From JBLHKT01 sp043101615 (GTDB taxonomy: Bacteria; Planctomycetota; Phycisphaerae; Phycisphaerales; UBA1924): a stretch of 64,000 nt of DNA. The stretch covers positions 4,579 through 68,578 of the forward strand of contig JBICID010000028.1 of the NCBI GenBank assembly GCA_043101615.1. Direction: 5' to 3'. The notes below the pieces were generated by a model. That model saw only the letters and a program-made list of their open reading frames with translations. It was not told the origin of the DNA and ran no database searches. The position numbers were made by a program, and so were the translations under genes. Every line of letters begins with the position of its first letter. The stretch's first letter is position 1. Below are positions 8,199 through 16,026 of this stretch, one piece after another.

Positions 8199-10277
8199 AT
8201 GCCGCGTCATCGATCCGTCCTCGCCGCCCTCGCCTGCGCCGCGTCGCCCGCCCTGCCGGGAGCCCTCGCCCAGCCGACCTTCGACGGCGTCCAGGCCAGC
8301 ATGCTCACCAAGTCCAGCTCGGACGTCGTCACGGACGGCGTGATCACGGCCACCGAAGACTCGGAATCGACCACGAGCAACGGGTACACCTATCAGTCCG
8401 CCGAATCGGAAATGTTCGGGCCGATGGGCGAGGAGGCCTACACACTCGCCGAGCACACCGTCTACATCGGCGCGTACTCGATCGCGGGCGCGTTCCTGGC
8501 CGCCGGCGAAGCGTTCGCGGTCGTGGATTCCGAGAGCATCATCGGGTCGCGCGGGGTGAACGAGGGCGAGATCCGCTTCACGATGAGCGAGGACGCCCGC
8601 GTGCTCCTGGAGTATTACAACGGCATCGAGTCTTCCGGCTCGGCCTTCTTCGCCGGGGGCGACGGCCTGGGACGCATCGTGGTCAACGGGACGCGGCCGG
8701 ACGGCACGCCGTTCACCTTGTCCCGCCTGAACCTCCCGCCGTCGGACGGTGGCTTCTCCGAGATCAGCGGCTCGCCGGTGCTCGAGATCATGGGCGGCAC
8801 CGAGGTGGTGCTCGAGTACCAGATGAGCGCCTTCGCCGGCGCCTCCTTCCCCGCCGAGGACCACTTCGCCGAGACGATCCTGGCCTTCGTGCTCACCGTC
8901 GTGAACGAGTCCGGCGAGCCGCTCGACTCCGACGACGACGGCCTGCCCGACGAATGGGAAGAAGAGGGCATCGACGTGGACGGCGACGGGACGGTCGATA
9001 TCGACCTGCCCGCGATGGCCTCCGACGCCGTGGGCGGGGGCGGCGGGATGCTCAACCCCGGACGCAAGACCCTGTTCGTCGAGGTCGATTCCCAGAACGG
9101 CGTCCCGGTCGACGAGGACGCCATCGCCGCCGTCGTGCGGGCCTTCGCCGACGCGCCGGTCCTGAACCAGGACGGCACCTTCGGGATCGACCTCATCGTC
9201 ATCGTCGACGACGACAACCTCCCCAACGAGGAATACGACGGCAACAGCTGGCCGCCGGAGTTCGACGAGGCCAAGGCGGACTTCTTCGGCACCGCGGCGA
9301 TGCGCGCCTTGCCCAACTGGGAGTCCGAGCTCAAGGCCGAGTACGCCAAGGTCTTCCGGTACTGCATCTGGGGGCAGACCATCTTCAAGGACACCGACGA
9401 CGGCTCCGGCGGGACCTTCAAGGACTACTTCTCCGGAAAGGGCGAGCTGCCCGGCAACGACTTCTTCGTCGCCGCGGGCGAGGTGGCCTCCTGGTACTCC
9501 AGCCGCCCCGACCTCATCACCGACGCGCTCGCCGGCACCTTCATGCACGAGTTCGGGCACAACCTGAACCTCAGGCACGGCGGGCACGAGAACAAGAACT
9601 ACAAGCCCAACTACCTCTCCGTCATGAACTACGCGTACCAGATCCCCAGCCGCAACATGTCGGTCGAGGGCACCAACCTCTCCGACGCCTGGTTCCTCGA
9701 CTTCGCGCAGACCGATCCGAGCGACCTCGACGAGACCATGCTCCGCGAGGACCAGGGCTACGACGGCCCCGCCGATCGCCCGATGCTCTTCAACACCAGC
9801 CCCGACGGCGTCGGCCCGGCGCTGCTCTTCGTGGACGCCGACGCCACACAGATCGACTGGAACTTCTCGGGCGGACCGCCCGAGACCGAGCCGATCAGCG
9901 TCGACCTCACCCGCTTCCGCGGCGAAGACGACGAGCTCGACAGCGCCCTTGTCGCACGCAGCGACTGGGACGCCCTCTGGTACCACCTCTCCGGCGCCGA
10001 CGACTTCGCCGACGGCTCGCACACCTCCGTCGCCGACGTCGAGGAGCTCTCCTTCAACGAGTTCGAGCTCCTGCAGACCTACGTCGTGCACGACCTCCGC
10101 ACGCCCGACCCGTGCTCCGTAGACCTCACCGGTGACGGCGTGCTGGACCTCGGCGACATCCAGGAATTCGTGACGCTCTTCCTCGCGAGCGACCTCGCCG
10201 CGGACTTCAACCCCGACGGCGTCCTCGACACGGGCGACATCACCGCCTTCGTCGCCGCCTATCTCGAGGGCTGCTGA
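8199..10277 (+). CDS. Secreted metzincin-type zinc metalloprotease with GC-type dockerin-like module
   Basis: 692 residues with a signal peptide ending near GALAQ. The N-terminal about 240 residues are of unknown fold. Residues about 245-265 carry a calcium-type DSDDDGLPDEWEEEG segment as in thrombospondin type 3 repeats. The zinc site is HEFGHNLNLRH with ligands H450, H454 and H460 and catalytic E451; a methionine (M476 in SVMNYAYQ) follows at the distance expected for the Met-turn. The C terminus is the paired LTGDGVLDLGDI / NPDGVLDTGDI dockerin-like module ending Gly-Cys. Extracellular proteolysis is the likely role. It shares this tag with the two proteins at 2648 and 3648, suggesting one display or export route. 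Confidence 0.85.
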   Translation: MPRHRSVLAALACAASPALPGALAQPTFDGVQASMLTKSSSDVVTDGVITATEDSESTTSNGYTYQSAESEMFGPMGEEAYTLAEHTVYIGAYSIAGAFLAAGEAFAVVDSESIIGSRGVNEGEIRFTMSEDARVLLEYYNGIESSGSAFFAGGDGLGRIVVNGTRPDGTPFTLSRLNLPPSDGGFSEISGSPVLEIMGGTEVVLEYQMSAFAGASFPAEDHFAETILAFVLTVVNESGEPLDSDDDGLPDEWEEEGIDVDGDGTVDIDLPAMASDAVGGGGGMLNPGRKTLFVEVDSQNGVPVDEDAIAAVVRAFADAPVLNQDGTFGIDLIVIVDDDNLPNEEYDGNSWPPEFDEAKADFFGTAAMRALPNWESELKAEYAKVFRYCIWGQTIFKDTDDGSGGTFKDYFSGKGELPGNDFFVAAGEVASWYSSRPDLITDALAGTFMHEFGHNLNLRHGGHENKNYKPNYLSVMNYAYQIPSRNMSVEGTNLSDAWFLDFAQTDPSDLDETMLREDQGYDGPADRPMLFNTSPDGVGPALLFVDADATQIDWNFSGGPPETEPISVDLTRFRGEDDELDSALVARSDWDALWYHLSGADDFADGSHTSVADVEELSFNEFELLQTYVVHDLRTPDPCSVDLTGDGVLDLGDIQEFVTLFLASDLAADFNPDGVLDTGDITAFVAAYLEGC

Positions 10278-10312
10278 CCACGTCGGGCCCGCATCGTCCG
10301 GGCCGCACAAAA

Positions 10313-10328
10313 TGTTCCACGTGGAACG
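10313..10328. promoter_or_regulatory. parS-like palindrome (candidate ParB binding site)
   Basis: TGTTCCACGTGGAACG contains a perfect 14-base palindrome (10314-10327) and matches the parS consensus TGTTTCACGTGAAACA at all but the positions where the C/G variant is common in other bacteria; only the last base breaks symmetry. It lies between the metalloprotease stop and the start of the oxidoreductase at 10366. I found no second copy in the window and parA/parB are not here. Confidence 0.6.
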
Positions 10329-10365
10329 GTGGGCCCGTTTGTGCGCGCGCCACTACCCTGTGCGC

Positions 10366-11412
10366 ATGAAGGCACTCGTTATCACCAAGCAGGGGGCGCC
10401 GGTCGCGCCCAACGTTGAGTTCCGGGCCGATTTCCCAGACTGCCGCGAGCCGGGGCCGGGCGAGGTAGTCGTGGAGACTCTCGCCAGCGCCCTGAATCAC
10501 CTCGATCTCTGGGTCGGCAAGGGCGTCCCCGGGCTCAGCCTCGACTACCCCCGCGTCGCCGGGTGCGATGCCTGCGGCGAGGTGGTCTCCGTCGGCGAAG
10601 GAGTGGACTCGGGCTGGATCGGGCGACGCGTCATCGTCAACGCCGCGATCCAGGTTCCCGAGGCCCACCGGGCCGGGGACCCGCCCGGATCCTCGCTGGC
10701 CCCCAACTACGAGCTGATCGGCGAGCACCACTCGCCCGGCACGCACGCCGAGCGGTTCGTCTGCCCGGTCGCCAACCTCGCCGAGGTGGGCGAGCACGCC
10801 GACCCGGCGAAGGCCGCGGCGTTCGGGCTGGCGACGCTCACGGCCTACTCCATGATGGTCGGTAAGGCAGGGCTGCGACCCGGGCAGTCCGTCCTGATCA
10901 CCGGTATCGGGGGCGGCGTCGCCCTCGCGGCCCTGCAGCTCTGCCGCTGGTTGGGCTGCCCCGCCATCGTCACCAGCCGCCACGACTGGAAGATCGAGCG
11001 GGCCATGGAGCTGGGCGCCAGCTACGGCGTGATCGACACCGGCGACGACTGGAGCCGCGAGGTGCGCGGCGCCACCGGCAAACGCGGCGTGGACCTCGTC
11101 GTCGATTCCGTCGGCAAGGCCACCCACCTCTGGTGCGTGAAGTCCATGGCACGCGGCGCGGCCTACGTCACGCCCGGCTGCACAACAGGCCCAGACGCCA
11201 CGACCGACCTCGCCCGCGTCTTCTGGAACCAGCTCCGCATCCTGGGCTCGACCATGGGCACCAGCGACGAACTCCGCGAGCTCGCGGCCCTGTTCCGAGC
11301 CGGGCAGTTGGACGCGGTGGTGGACTCGGAGCACGCCGCATCGGACGGGCGGGCGGCGTACGAGCGGTTGGAATCGGGGGAGCAGTTTGGGAAGGTTGTG
11401 GTTCGCTGGTGA
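10366..11412 (+). CDS. MDR-superfamily (zinc-type alcohol dehydrogenase-like / quinone oxidoreductase) protein
   Basis: 348 residues. ATG 10366 begins MKALVITKQG, the normal MDR N terminus; the in-frame ATG at 10312 is rejected because it would translate through the parS-like site. The GroES-like domain shows LNHLDLWVGKG and the YPRVAGCDACGEVV segment, and the Rossmann fold shows VLITGIGGGVALAALQL for NAD(P)H. The four-cysteine structural zinc loop is absent, as in quinone oxidoreductases. A reductant for an unknown carbonyl or quinone substrate is likely; no neighbour points to a pathway. Confidence 0.8.
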   Translation: MKALVITKQGAPVAPNVEFRADFPDCREPGPGEVVVETLASALNHLDLWVGKGVPGLSLDYPRVAGCDACGEVVSVGEGVDSGWIGRRVIVNAAIQVPEAHRAGDPPGSSLAPNYELIGEHHSPGTHAERFVCPVANLAEVGEHADPAKAAAFGLATLTAYSMMVGKAGLRPGQSVLITGIGGGVALAALQLCRWLGCPAIVTSRHDWKIERAMELGASYGVIDTGDDWSREVRGATGKRGVDLVVDSVGKATHLWCVKSMARGAAYVTPGCTTGPDATTDLARVFWNQLRILGSTMGTSDELRELAALFRAGQLDAVVDSEHAASDGRAAYERLESGEQFGKVVVRW

Positions 11413-11436
11413 GACGACTCAATTCTGAGTTGTTTT

Positions 11437-12051
11437 GTGCCTAATGCAACTGGGTCCGTGGCGCAACGTAACGCCGGTGTGTCACCAATCGGAAGCCCAT
11501 TCCACTCAGCTGCTCCGCGAACTCCCAACTCCGTGAGCCGCACTGGCTTCTCTCTGCTTGAGTTGCTTGTTGTCATAGCGATCGTGTCGGTATTGTTTGC
11601 CGCAATGCTGCCCGCGCTTGCGGCCTCGAAGCGGACCGCGCAGTGGAACCTCTGCCGCAGCAATCTTGGCCAACTCGGGGTGCTGACCGAAGGCGTCATG
11701 GACAAGTACGACATGAACTTTCCGTACTTTGAACCCGACCTCCCGGCCGACACGGCCACTCAGCGAATCACAATGGGAGCGGCGTATGAGGGCGTCTCCG
11801 AGCCCGGGGAGTTCCTGATCTGCCCCAGTGACCCCGAGGCGGTAGAACTCGAAGGCTGGAACACGTCGTACCGCTACCACCCGGGAGAATCGATCGCGGA
11901 CAAGCCGATCGGATCGAGCGTCGGTGTGTTCGACGGAGTGCGGGTCAGATATCTCCCCGGCTCTGCACGCAGCGTTTGGGGCGACCGAGGACAGCCGCAC
12001 GGTGATGGCCGTTCGAATGCTGTGAGCTACCCGGACTGGATCCCGCAGTAG
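11437..12051 (+). CDS. Prepilin-type leader protein (pseudopilin-like), short
   Basis: 204 residues if ATG 11437 is used. The prepilin peptidase motif is SRTG then FSLLELLVVIAIVSVL, with cleavage expected after Gly37. A GTG at 11533 would give a conventional five-residue leader, so the real start is uncertain. The rest of the protein is a small globular domain with FLICPSDPEAVELEGW and a YRYHPG segment, resembling the C-terminal domain of other planctomycete prepilin-leader proteins. Base composition is clearly lower in GC than neighbours, including its 24-base upstream gap. It is followed after 51 bases by a second prepilin-leader gene in the same direction. Confidence 0.7.
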   Translation: MPNATGSVAQRNAGVSPIGSPFHSAAPRTPNSVSRTGFSLLELLVVIAIVSVLFAAMLPALAASKRTAQWNLCRSNLGQLGVLTEGVMDKYDMNFPYFEPDLPADTATQRITMGAAYEGVSEPGEFLICPSDPEAVELEGWNTSYRYHPGESIADKPIGSSVGVFDGVRVRYLPGSARSVWGDRGQPHGDGRSNAVSYPDWIPQ

Positions 12052-12102
12052 TGCATCACGAAGGTGTTCCAGCTCATTCAGAATTCTGATAGTCTGGTGC
12101 TA

Positions 12103-12915
12103 ATGCCCCGGCGTGCCTTCACCCTCATCGAGCTCCTGGTCGTCATCGCGATCATCGCCCTGCTGATCGGGATCCTCGTCCCCGCGCTCGGCAAGGCCCG
12201 CCAGACGGCCAAGGCGACGGTCTGCCTCTCCAACCAGCGCAGCCTCGCCCAGGGCTTTGTCATGTACTCCACTGACAACGACGACGCGGTCGTCTCGAGC
12301 TGGGTGGACGACAACTCGTGGGTGGCATGGCCCAAGTCCAAGGGTGGGCGGGACCTGCGGACCGACATCCTCGCCCGCATCCAGGTCGTGGACGCCCACA
12401 AACGCGGCATCATGGCCGGGAAGCTCTGGCCCTACATCGAACAGCTCGAGACCTACCACTGCCCCAGCGACCTGCGCGAGCAGTCGGTCACGCCCGGCGC
12501 GGTCGCCTACCGCACCTACTCCATGCCCAACTGCATGAACGGGGACGAGGGGTGGGAGCGGTCCATCGGGGGCGGCGAGGTGACCAGACGCGTCCCCCAG
12601 ATCGACCAGCCCAGCCTGCGGTACACCTTCCTGGAAGAGTCCGACCCGCGCGGCTTCAACATCGACTCGTGGGTGATGTACCTGGACCGGCCGCAATGGG
12701 TGGACCCGCTGACGGTGTGGCACGGCAACAACGGCACCCTCGCCTTTGCAGACGGGCACGCCGAGGTCCACCAGTGGCAGGACCCTCGGACCATCGAGAT
12801 GAGCGACCTGCAGCAGTTCAATCGCACGACGCCGGACAACCCGGACTGGGAGTACATGGCGGACGGCTGGGCGAACACGAACGCGAAGACTCGGAAGCGG
12901 GACGGGGGCGGTTGA
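12103..12915 (+). CDS. Prepilin-type leader protein with H-X9-DG-type C-terminal motif
   Basis: 270 residues. ATG 12103 gives MPRRAFTLIELLVVIAIIALL, with a very short leader before the cleavage site. The body contains YHCPSDLREQS and ends with WHGNNGTLAFADGHAEV, the H-X9-DG motif that marks one large planctomycete family of exported proteins with pseudopilin leaders. Prepilin peptidase would remove the leader and the hydrophobic helix would anchor or polymerise the protein. Such proteins are very numerous in planctomycetes and their function is unknown. The gene ends 15 bases from the convergent hldE stop. Confidence 0.8.
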   Translation: MPRRAFTLIELLVVIAIIALLIGILVPALGKARQTAKATVCLSNQRSLAQGFVMYSTDNDDAVVSSWVDDNSWVAWPKSKGGRDLRTDILARIQVVDAHKRGIMAGKLWPYIEQLETYHCPSDLREQSVTPGAVAYRTYSMPNCMNGDEGWERSIGGGEVTRRVPQIDQPSLRYTFLEESDPRGFNIDSWVMYLDRPQWVDPLTVWHGNNGTLAFADGHAEVHQWQDPRTIEMSDLQQFNRTTPDNPDWEYMADGWANTNAKTRKRDGGG

Positions 12916-12930
12916 AGACGCAGCGGCCGT

Positions 12931-14424
12931 TCAGTTCTGGGTGGCGCCGTTCTTCATGCGGTTGATCGTGTTGGTCGTGGACAGGCCCTCGACCAGGTCC
13001 ACGATCTCGACGCGTCCGCCCGCCTTCTTCACCACCTCGGCCCCGACGACCTGGCTCTCGCTGTAGTCGCCGCCCTTCACCAGCACGTCGGGCAGCACCG
13101 TCTCGATCAGGCGGATCGGCGTGTCCTCGGAGAACAGGCAGACCGCGTCGACCATGTTCAGGGCGCCCAGCACGCGTGCCCGGTGCTCCTGGTCGTTGAT
13201 GGGGCGGTCGGGGCCCTTGAGCTTGCGGACCGAGGCGTCGTCGTTGAGGGCCAGCACCAGGTAGTCGCCGAAGGCCCGGGCCCGCTCCAGCAGGGCGACG
13301 TGGCCCGCGTGCAGCACGTCGAAGCAGCCGTTGGTGAACACGATCCGCTTGCCGGCCTTGCGGGCGGCGGAGACCTGCACCATCAGCTCGGCCTGGGTGC
13401 GGAGCTTGCCGCTGCGGGCGGTGTGGATGTTGAGCAGCTCGGCGTGGATCTTCTCGAGCGGGATGGGCTCGATGCCGAAGATCTCGACCTCGAGCCCGGC
13501 CGCGGCGTTGGCGAAGTGGACCGAGTCGGACCAGCTCATCTTGTTGGCTCGTGCGGCGGCCAGGGCCGCGAGCATCATGTCGCCGGCGCCGGTCACGTCG
13601 TACACCTCGCGCGCCACCGTCGGGATGGGGAGCGGGTCTGCAGCGCCGTCGGTCAGCAGCAGCGCGCCCTGCTTGTCGAGCGTGAGCACCACCGCCTCGA
13701 GCTCGAGCCGGTCGAGGATCAGGCGGGCCATGTCCGCGTGGGACGTCGGCCCCTTGCCCTCGGTGAGCAGGTCCACCGCCTTGGCCGCCTCGGTGCGGTT
13801 CGGGGTGATCGCGGTCGCGCCGGTGTACTTGCGGTAGTCCGTCACCGGCGGCGGGTCCACGAAGACGGGCTTGCCCGCGGCCCGGGACAGGGCGATCACC
13901 TCGCGGCACAGCTCGGGGGTGCACACGCCCTTGTTGTAGTCCTCGATGCAGACCACGTCGGTCCGCTTCAGGTCGGCCTCGAAGGTCTCCAGGATGCGCC
14001 GCTGGATGTTCTCGGCGATCGGCTCGCGCGACTCGAAGTCCACGCGGAACATCTTCTGGGCGTGACGCCCCTGCGCCAGGCCGATCAGGTTCCGCTTCAC
14101 GGTTGTCGGGCGGATGGGGTCGGCGACGAGCGTGCCAGCGTCCACGCCCTGCTGGAGCAGCACCGTGCGGAGCAGGTCCGCCTCGCGGTCCTGCCCGACC
14201 ACGCCCAGGGCCGTCACGCGACCGCGCATCGCGACCAGGTCCAGGCACAGGTTCGCGGCCCCGCCGGGGTGGTCCTCCTGGCGTGTCACGCGCAGCACGG
14301 GCACCGGGGCGTCGGGGGAGAGGCGGTCGGCGTCGCCGTAGTGGAACTGGTCGAGCATGAAGTCGCCGACGACGAGGGCCTTGAAGGGCTTCCATTCGGA
14401 GAGGTGTCGGAGGAGTGGGTCCAT
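12931..14424 (-). CDS. hldE: Bifunctional heptose 7-phosphate kinase / heptose 1-phosphate adenylyltransferase HldE
   Basis: 497 residues, the normal length for the fused enzyme. It makes ADP-heptose for the LPS inner core. Residues about 1-330 are a PfkB-type sugar kinase (VVGDFMLDQFHYG, HPGGAANLCLDL and the catalytic YDVTGAGDMMLAAL segment). Residues about 345-480 are a nucleotidyltransferase with TNGCFDVLHAGHVALL and the DYSESQVVGAEVVKKAGG segment before the GLSTTNTI motif. ATG 14424 is preceded by GGAG ten bases upstream. It lies downstream of lpxK in the same direction with a 121-base gap, so the cluster covers lipid A and inner core synthesis. Confidence 0.93.
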   Translation of the reverse strand: MDPLLRHLSEWKPFKALVVGDFMLDQFHYGDADRLSPDAPVPVLRVTRQEDHPGGAANLCLDLVAMRGRVTALGVVGQDREADLLRTVLLQQGVDAGTLVADPIRPTTVKRNLIGLAQGRHAQKMFRVDFESREPIAENIQRRILETFEADLKRTDVVCIEDYNKGVCTPELCREVIALSRAAGKPVFVDPPPVTDYRKYTGATAITPNRTEAAKAVDLLTEGKGPTSHADMARLILDRLELEAVVLTLDKQGALLLTDGAADPLPIPTVAREVYDVTGAGDMMLAALAAARANKMSWSDSVHFANAAAGLEVEIFGIEPIPLEKIHAELLNIHTARSGKLRTQAELMVQVSAARKAGKRIVFTNGCFDVLHAGHVALLERARAFGDYLVLALNDDASVRKLKGPDRPINDQEHRARVLGALNMVDAVCLFSEDTPIRLIETVLPDVLVKGGDYSESQVVGAEVVKKAGGRVEIVDLVEGLSTTNTINRMKNGATQN

Positions 14425-14520
14425 GCTGGTTGCTCCGTGCGGCCCGTTCGGGCGGGCCTCGATGCTAGGTGGAGCCCGCGAGCGGGGCGACACTTGTTGC
14501 GACGAGGATGGGCGTGCCCC

Positions 14521-14543
14521 GCCCGCGAAACGGTTTCGCGGGC
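14521..14543 (-). terminator. Near-perfect hairpin between lpxK and hldE
   Basis: GCCCGCGAAAC-G-GTTTCGCGGGC forms an 11-bp stem just after the lpxK stop. There is no T tract. GGAGCCCGCGA occurs again about 45 bases further on, so it may be a small interspersed repeat rather than a terminator. Confidence 0.4.
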
Positions 14544-14545
14544 TC

Positions 14546-15589
14546 CTACCGCACCGCCCCCAGCACCGCCTCGCGCAGCGCCTCCTCCCCACGCGCGAAG
14601 CCCAGACGCAGACGCGGGCGGGCGACCGGGCAGGGCCAGCGGTCGGGCGCCACATCGGCGAGCTTGGACCAGTCCTTGTCGGTCGTGATGATGGTGTGGG
14701 CGTCGATCAGGCGGGCGTGCTCGATGATGGCCTCGAGCGTGGGCGGCTTGTAGGGGTCGTGATCGCGCAGGACGATCGTCTCGAGACGCCCGTCCCCCAC
14801 CGCGCCCCGGGCCGAGTCGATGAAGGCGTGCGGGTTGCCGATGGCGCACACCGCCAGCGACCGGGTCCCCCGGAGGATGGAGACCGGCTTGGTGGACTCC
14901 CCGGTCTCCGCGAGCACGTCCAGCTCGGTCCAGTCGTGGGTGGTGACGGCGAGGGGAGGGCGTGCGTGCGCACGCTCGACGTCAACGCAGAGACGCTCGA
15001 GGGCCTCGGGGGTCGCCAGCTCGGCGTGGGTGACGACCACGGCGGAGGCGCGCGCAAGGGACTCCACCGGCTCACGCAGCCAGCCGGCGGGGATCAGGCG
15101 GTCCCGGAACGGGTTGCGGGAGGCGTCCACCAGCACGAGGTCGAAGTCGCGCCCCAGGCGCCGGTGCTGGAAGCCGTCGTCGAGCACCACGCAGTCGGTG
15201 TCGCGCCCGACCTGCGTCTCGAACAGCGCGTGCAGGCCCGCGATGCGGTCGGGCTGGGCCACGATGGGGACCGTCGGGAAGGCCCGCCGGTGGGCCGCGG
15301 CCTCGTCGGACTCGACCGCCGGGGTGGACTTGTACCCCCGCATCGCGACGCAGGGCCGGTGGCCCGCCTCGAGCAGCCAGCTCAGCAGGCGCCGGACAGT
15401 CGGCGTCTTGCCGGTGCCGCCCACGGACAGGTTCCCGACGGACAGCACCGGTCGGTCGAGCGTGGTGACGCCCTCGCCCCGGTCGAAGGCGCGGTTGCGG
15501 CGTGTGATCTCCCAGCGGTAGAGGGGCTCGGCGGCTCGGGCGAGTGGCGAGAGGAGGGTCGGGGCCGGCTTCTCGCGCGGGGGCGTCAT
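14546..15589 (-). CDS. lpxK: Tetraacyldisaccharide 4'-kinase LpxK
   Basis: 347 residues. It phosphorylates the 4' position of the lipid A disaccharide at the inner face of the inner membrane. Visible features are the P-loop region LSVGNLSVGGTGKTPTVRRL, the AMRGYKS segment, the DDGFQHRRLGRDFDLVL motif with its DDGFQH catalytic and magnesium-binding residues, and a C-terminal IITTDKDWSKL segment. ATG 15589 starts two bases after the stop of the 133-residue membrane protein, so the two are co-translated. The frame stays open far upstream of 15589 but that stretch is opposite and overlapping other genes and is not used. Confidence 0.92.
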   Translation of the reverse strand: MTPPREKPAPTLLSPLARAAEPLYRWEITRRNRAFDRGEGVTTLDRPVLSVGNLSVGGTGKTPTVRRLLSWLLEAGHRPCVAMRGYKSTPAVESDEAAAHRRAFPTVPIVAQPDRIAGLHALFETQVGRDTDCVVLDDGFQHRRLGRDFDLVLVDASRNPFRDRLIPAGWLREPVESLARASAVVVTHAELATPEALERLCVDVERAHARPPLAVTTHDWTELDVLAETGESTKPVSILRGTRSLAVCAIGNPHAFIDSARGAVGDGRLETIVLRDHDPYKPPTLEAIIEHARLIDAHTIITTDKDWSKLADVAPDRWPCPVARPRLRLGFARGEEALREAVLGAVR

Positions 15590-15591
15590 GG

Positions 15592-15993
15592 TCAGGCGCC
15601 GTCGTCGCTGCGGTTGGAGGCGAGCCTGGCCAGCTCGCGACGCACACGGCGCACCTCGTCCCGCTGGGCCTTGAGCAGACGCCGGCGCTCGACGGCCAGG
15701 ATCCACAGGTCGATCAGCGCCAGGATAAGGATCAGGGCCAGCAGGAAGGTCGCCAGCAGCCAGACCAGCAGGAATACCCGCAGCTCGTTGGTGGTCGCGA
15801 TCGCGAAGCCGTGCGCGGTCAGCGGGACGACTGTCAGGCTCAGCCAGGCGGTGGCGGTGCGGATGCGCCGGCGCAGCGGGGGCATGCGGTCGTCCGGGGC
15901 CTCGCGCAGGGCGATGATGTAGCCCGCGATGGTGACCATCGCGATGCCCGCGAGCGGGACCACGAGCCAGAGTGGTGCGATCGGTTCGCCCAT
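15592..15993 (-). CDS. Small membrane protein of unknown function in the lpxK cluster
   Basis: 133 residues with three to four hydrophobic segments (about residues 6-27, 45-62, 72-100) and a basic C-terminal helix rich in Arg (ERRRLLKAQRDEVRRVRREL), which may form a coiled coil on the cytoplasmic side. I do not recognise a family. It sits 33 bases after the DUF11 lipoprotein and two bases before lpxK, so a role in envelope assembly is likely from context only. Confidence 0.65.
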   Translation of the reverse strand: MGEPIAPLWLVVPLAGIAMVTIAGYIIALREAPDDRMPPLRRRIRTATAWLSLTVVPLTAHGFAIATTNELRVFLLVWLLATFLLALILILALIDLWILAVERRRLLKAQRDEVRRVRRELARLASNRSDDGA

Positions 15994-16026
15994 GGGTGAG
16001 TGTAGAGGGCCTTCCCGCGCAGCGGG

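Noticed and set aside
8142..10310. Long open frame on the minus strand opposite the metalloprotease
   Set aside because: It is rich in Gly, Val and Asp in patterns expected from the complement of a high-GC gene, has no motif, and the plus-strand frame has a signal peptide, zinc site and dockerin end.
10312..10365. ATG at 10312 as start of the oxidoreductase
   Set aside because: It would translate through the parS-like palindrome and add residues not found in MDR proteins; ATG 10366 gives the normal N terminus.
14424..14546. Treating the gap between hldE and lpxK as another small gene
   Set aside because: The 121 bases hold only a hairpin and a repeat of GGAGCCCGCGA; no frame has a ribosome-binding site or family resemblance.
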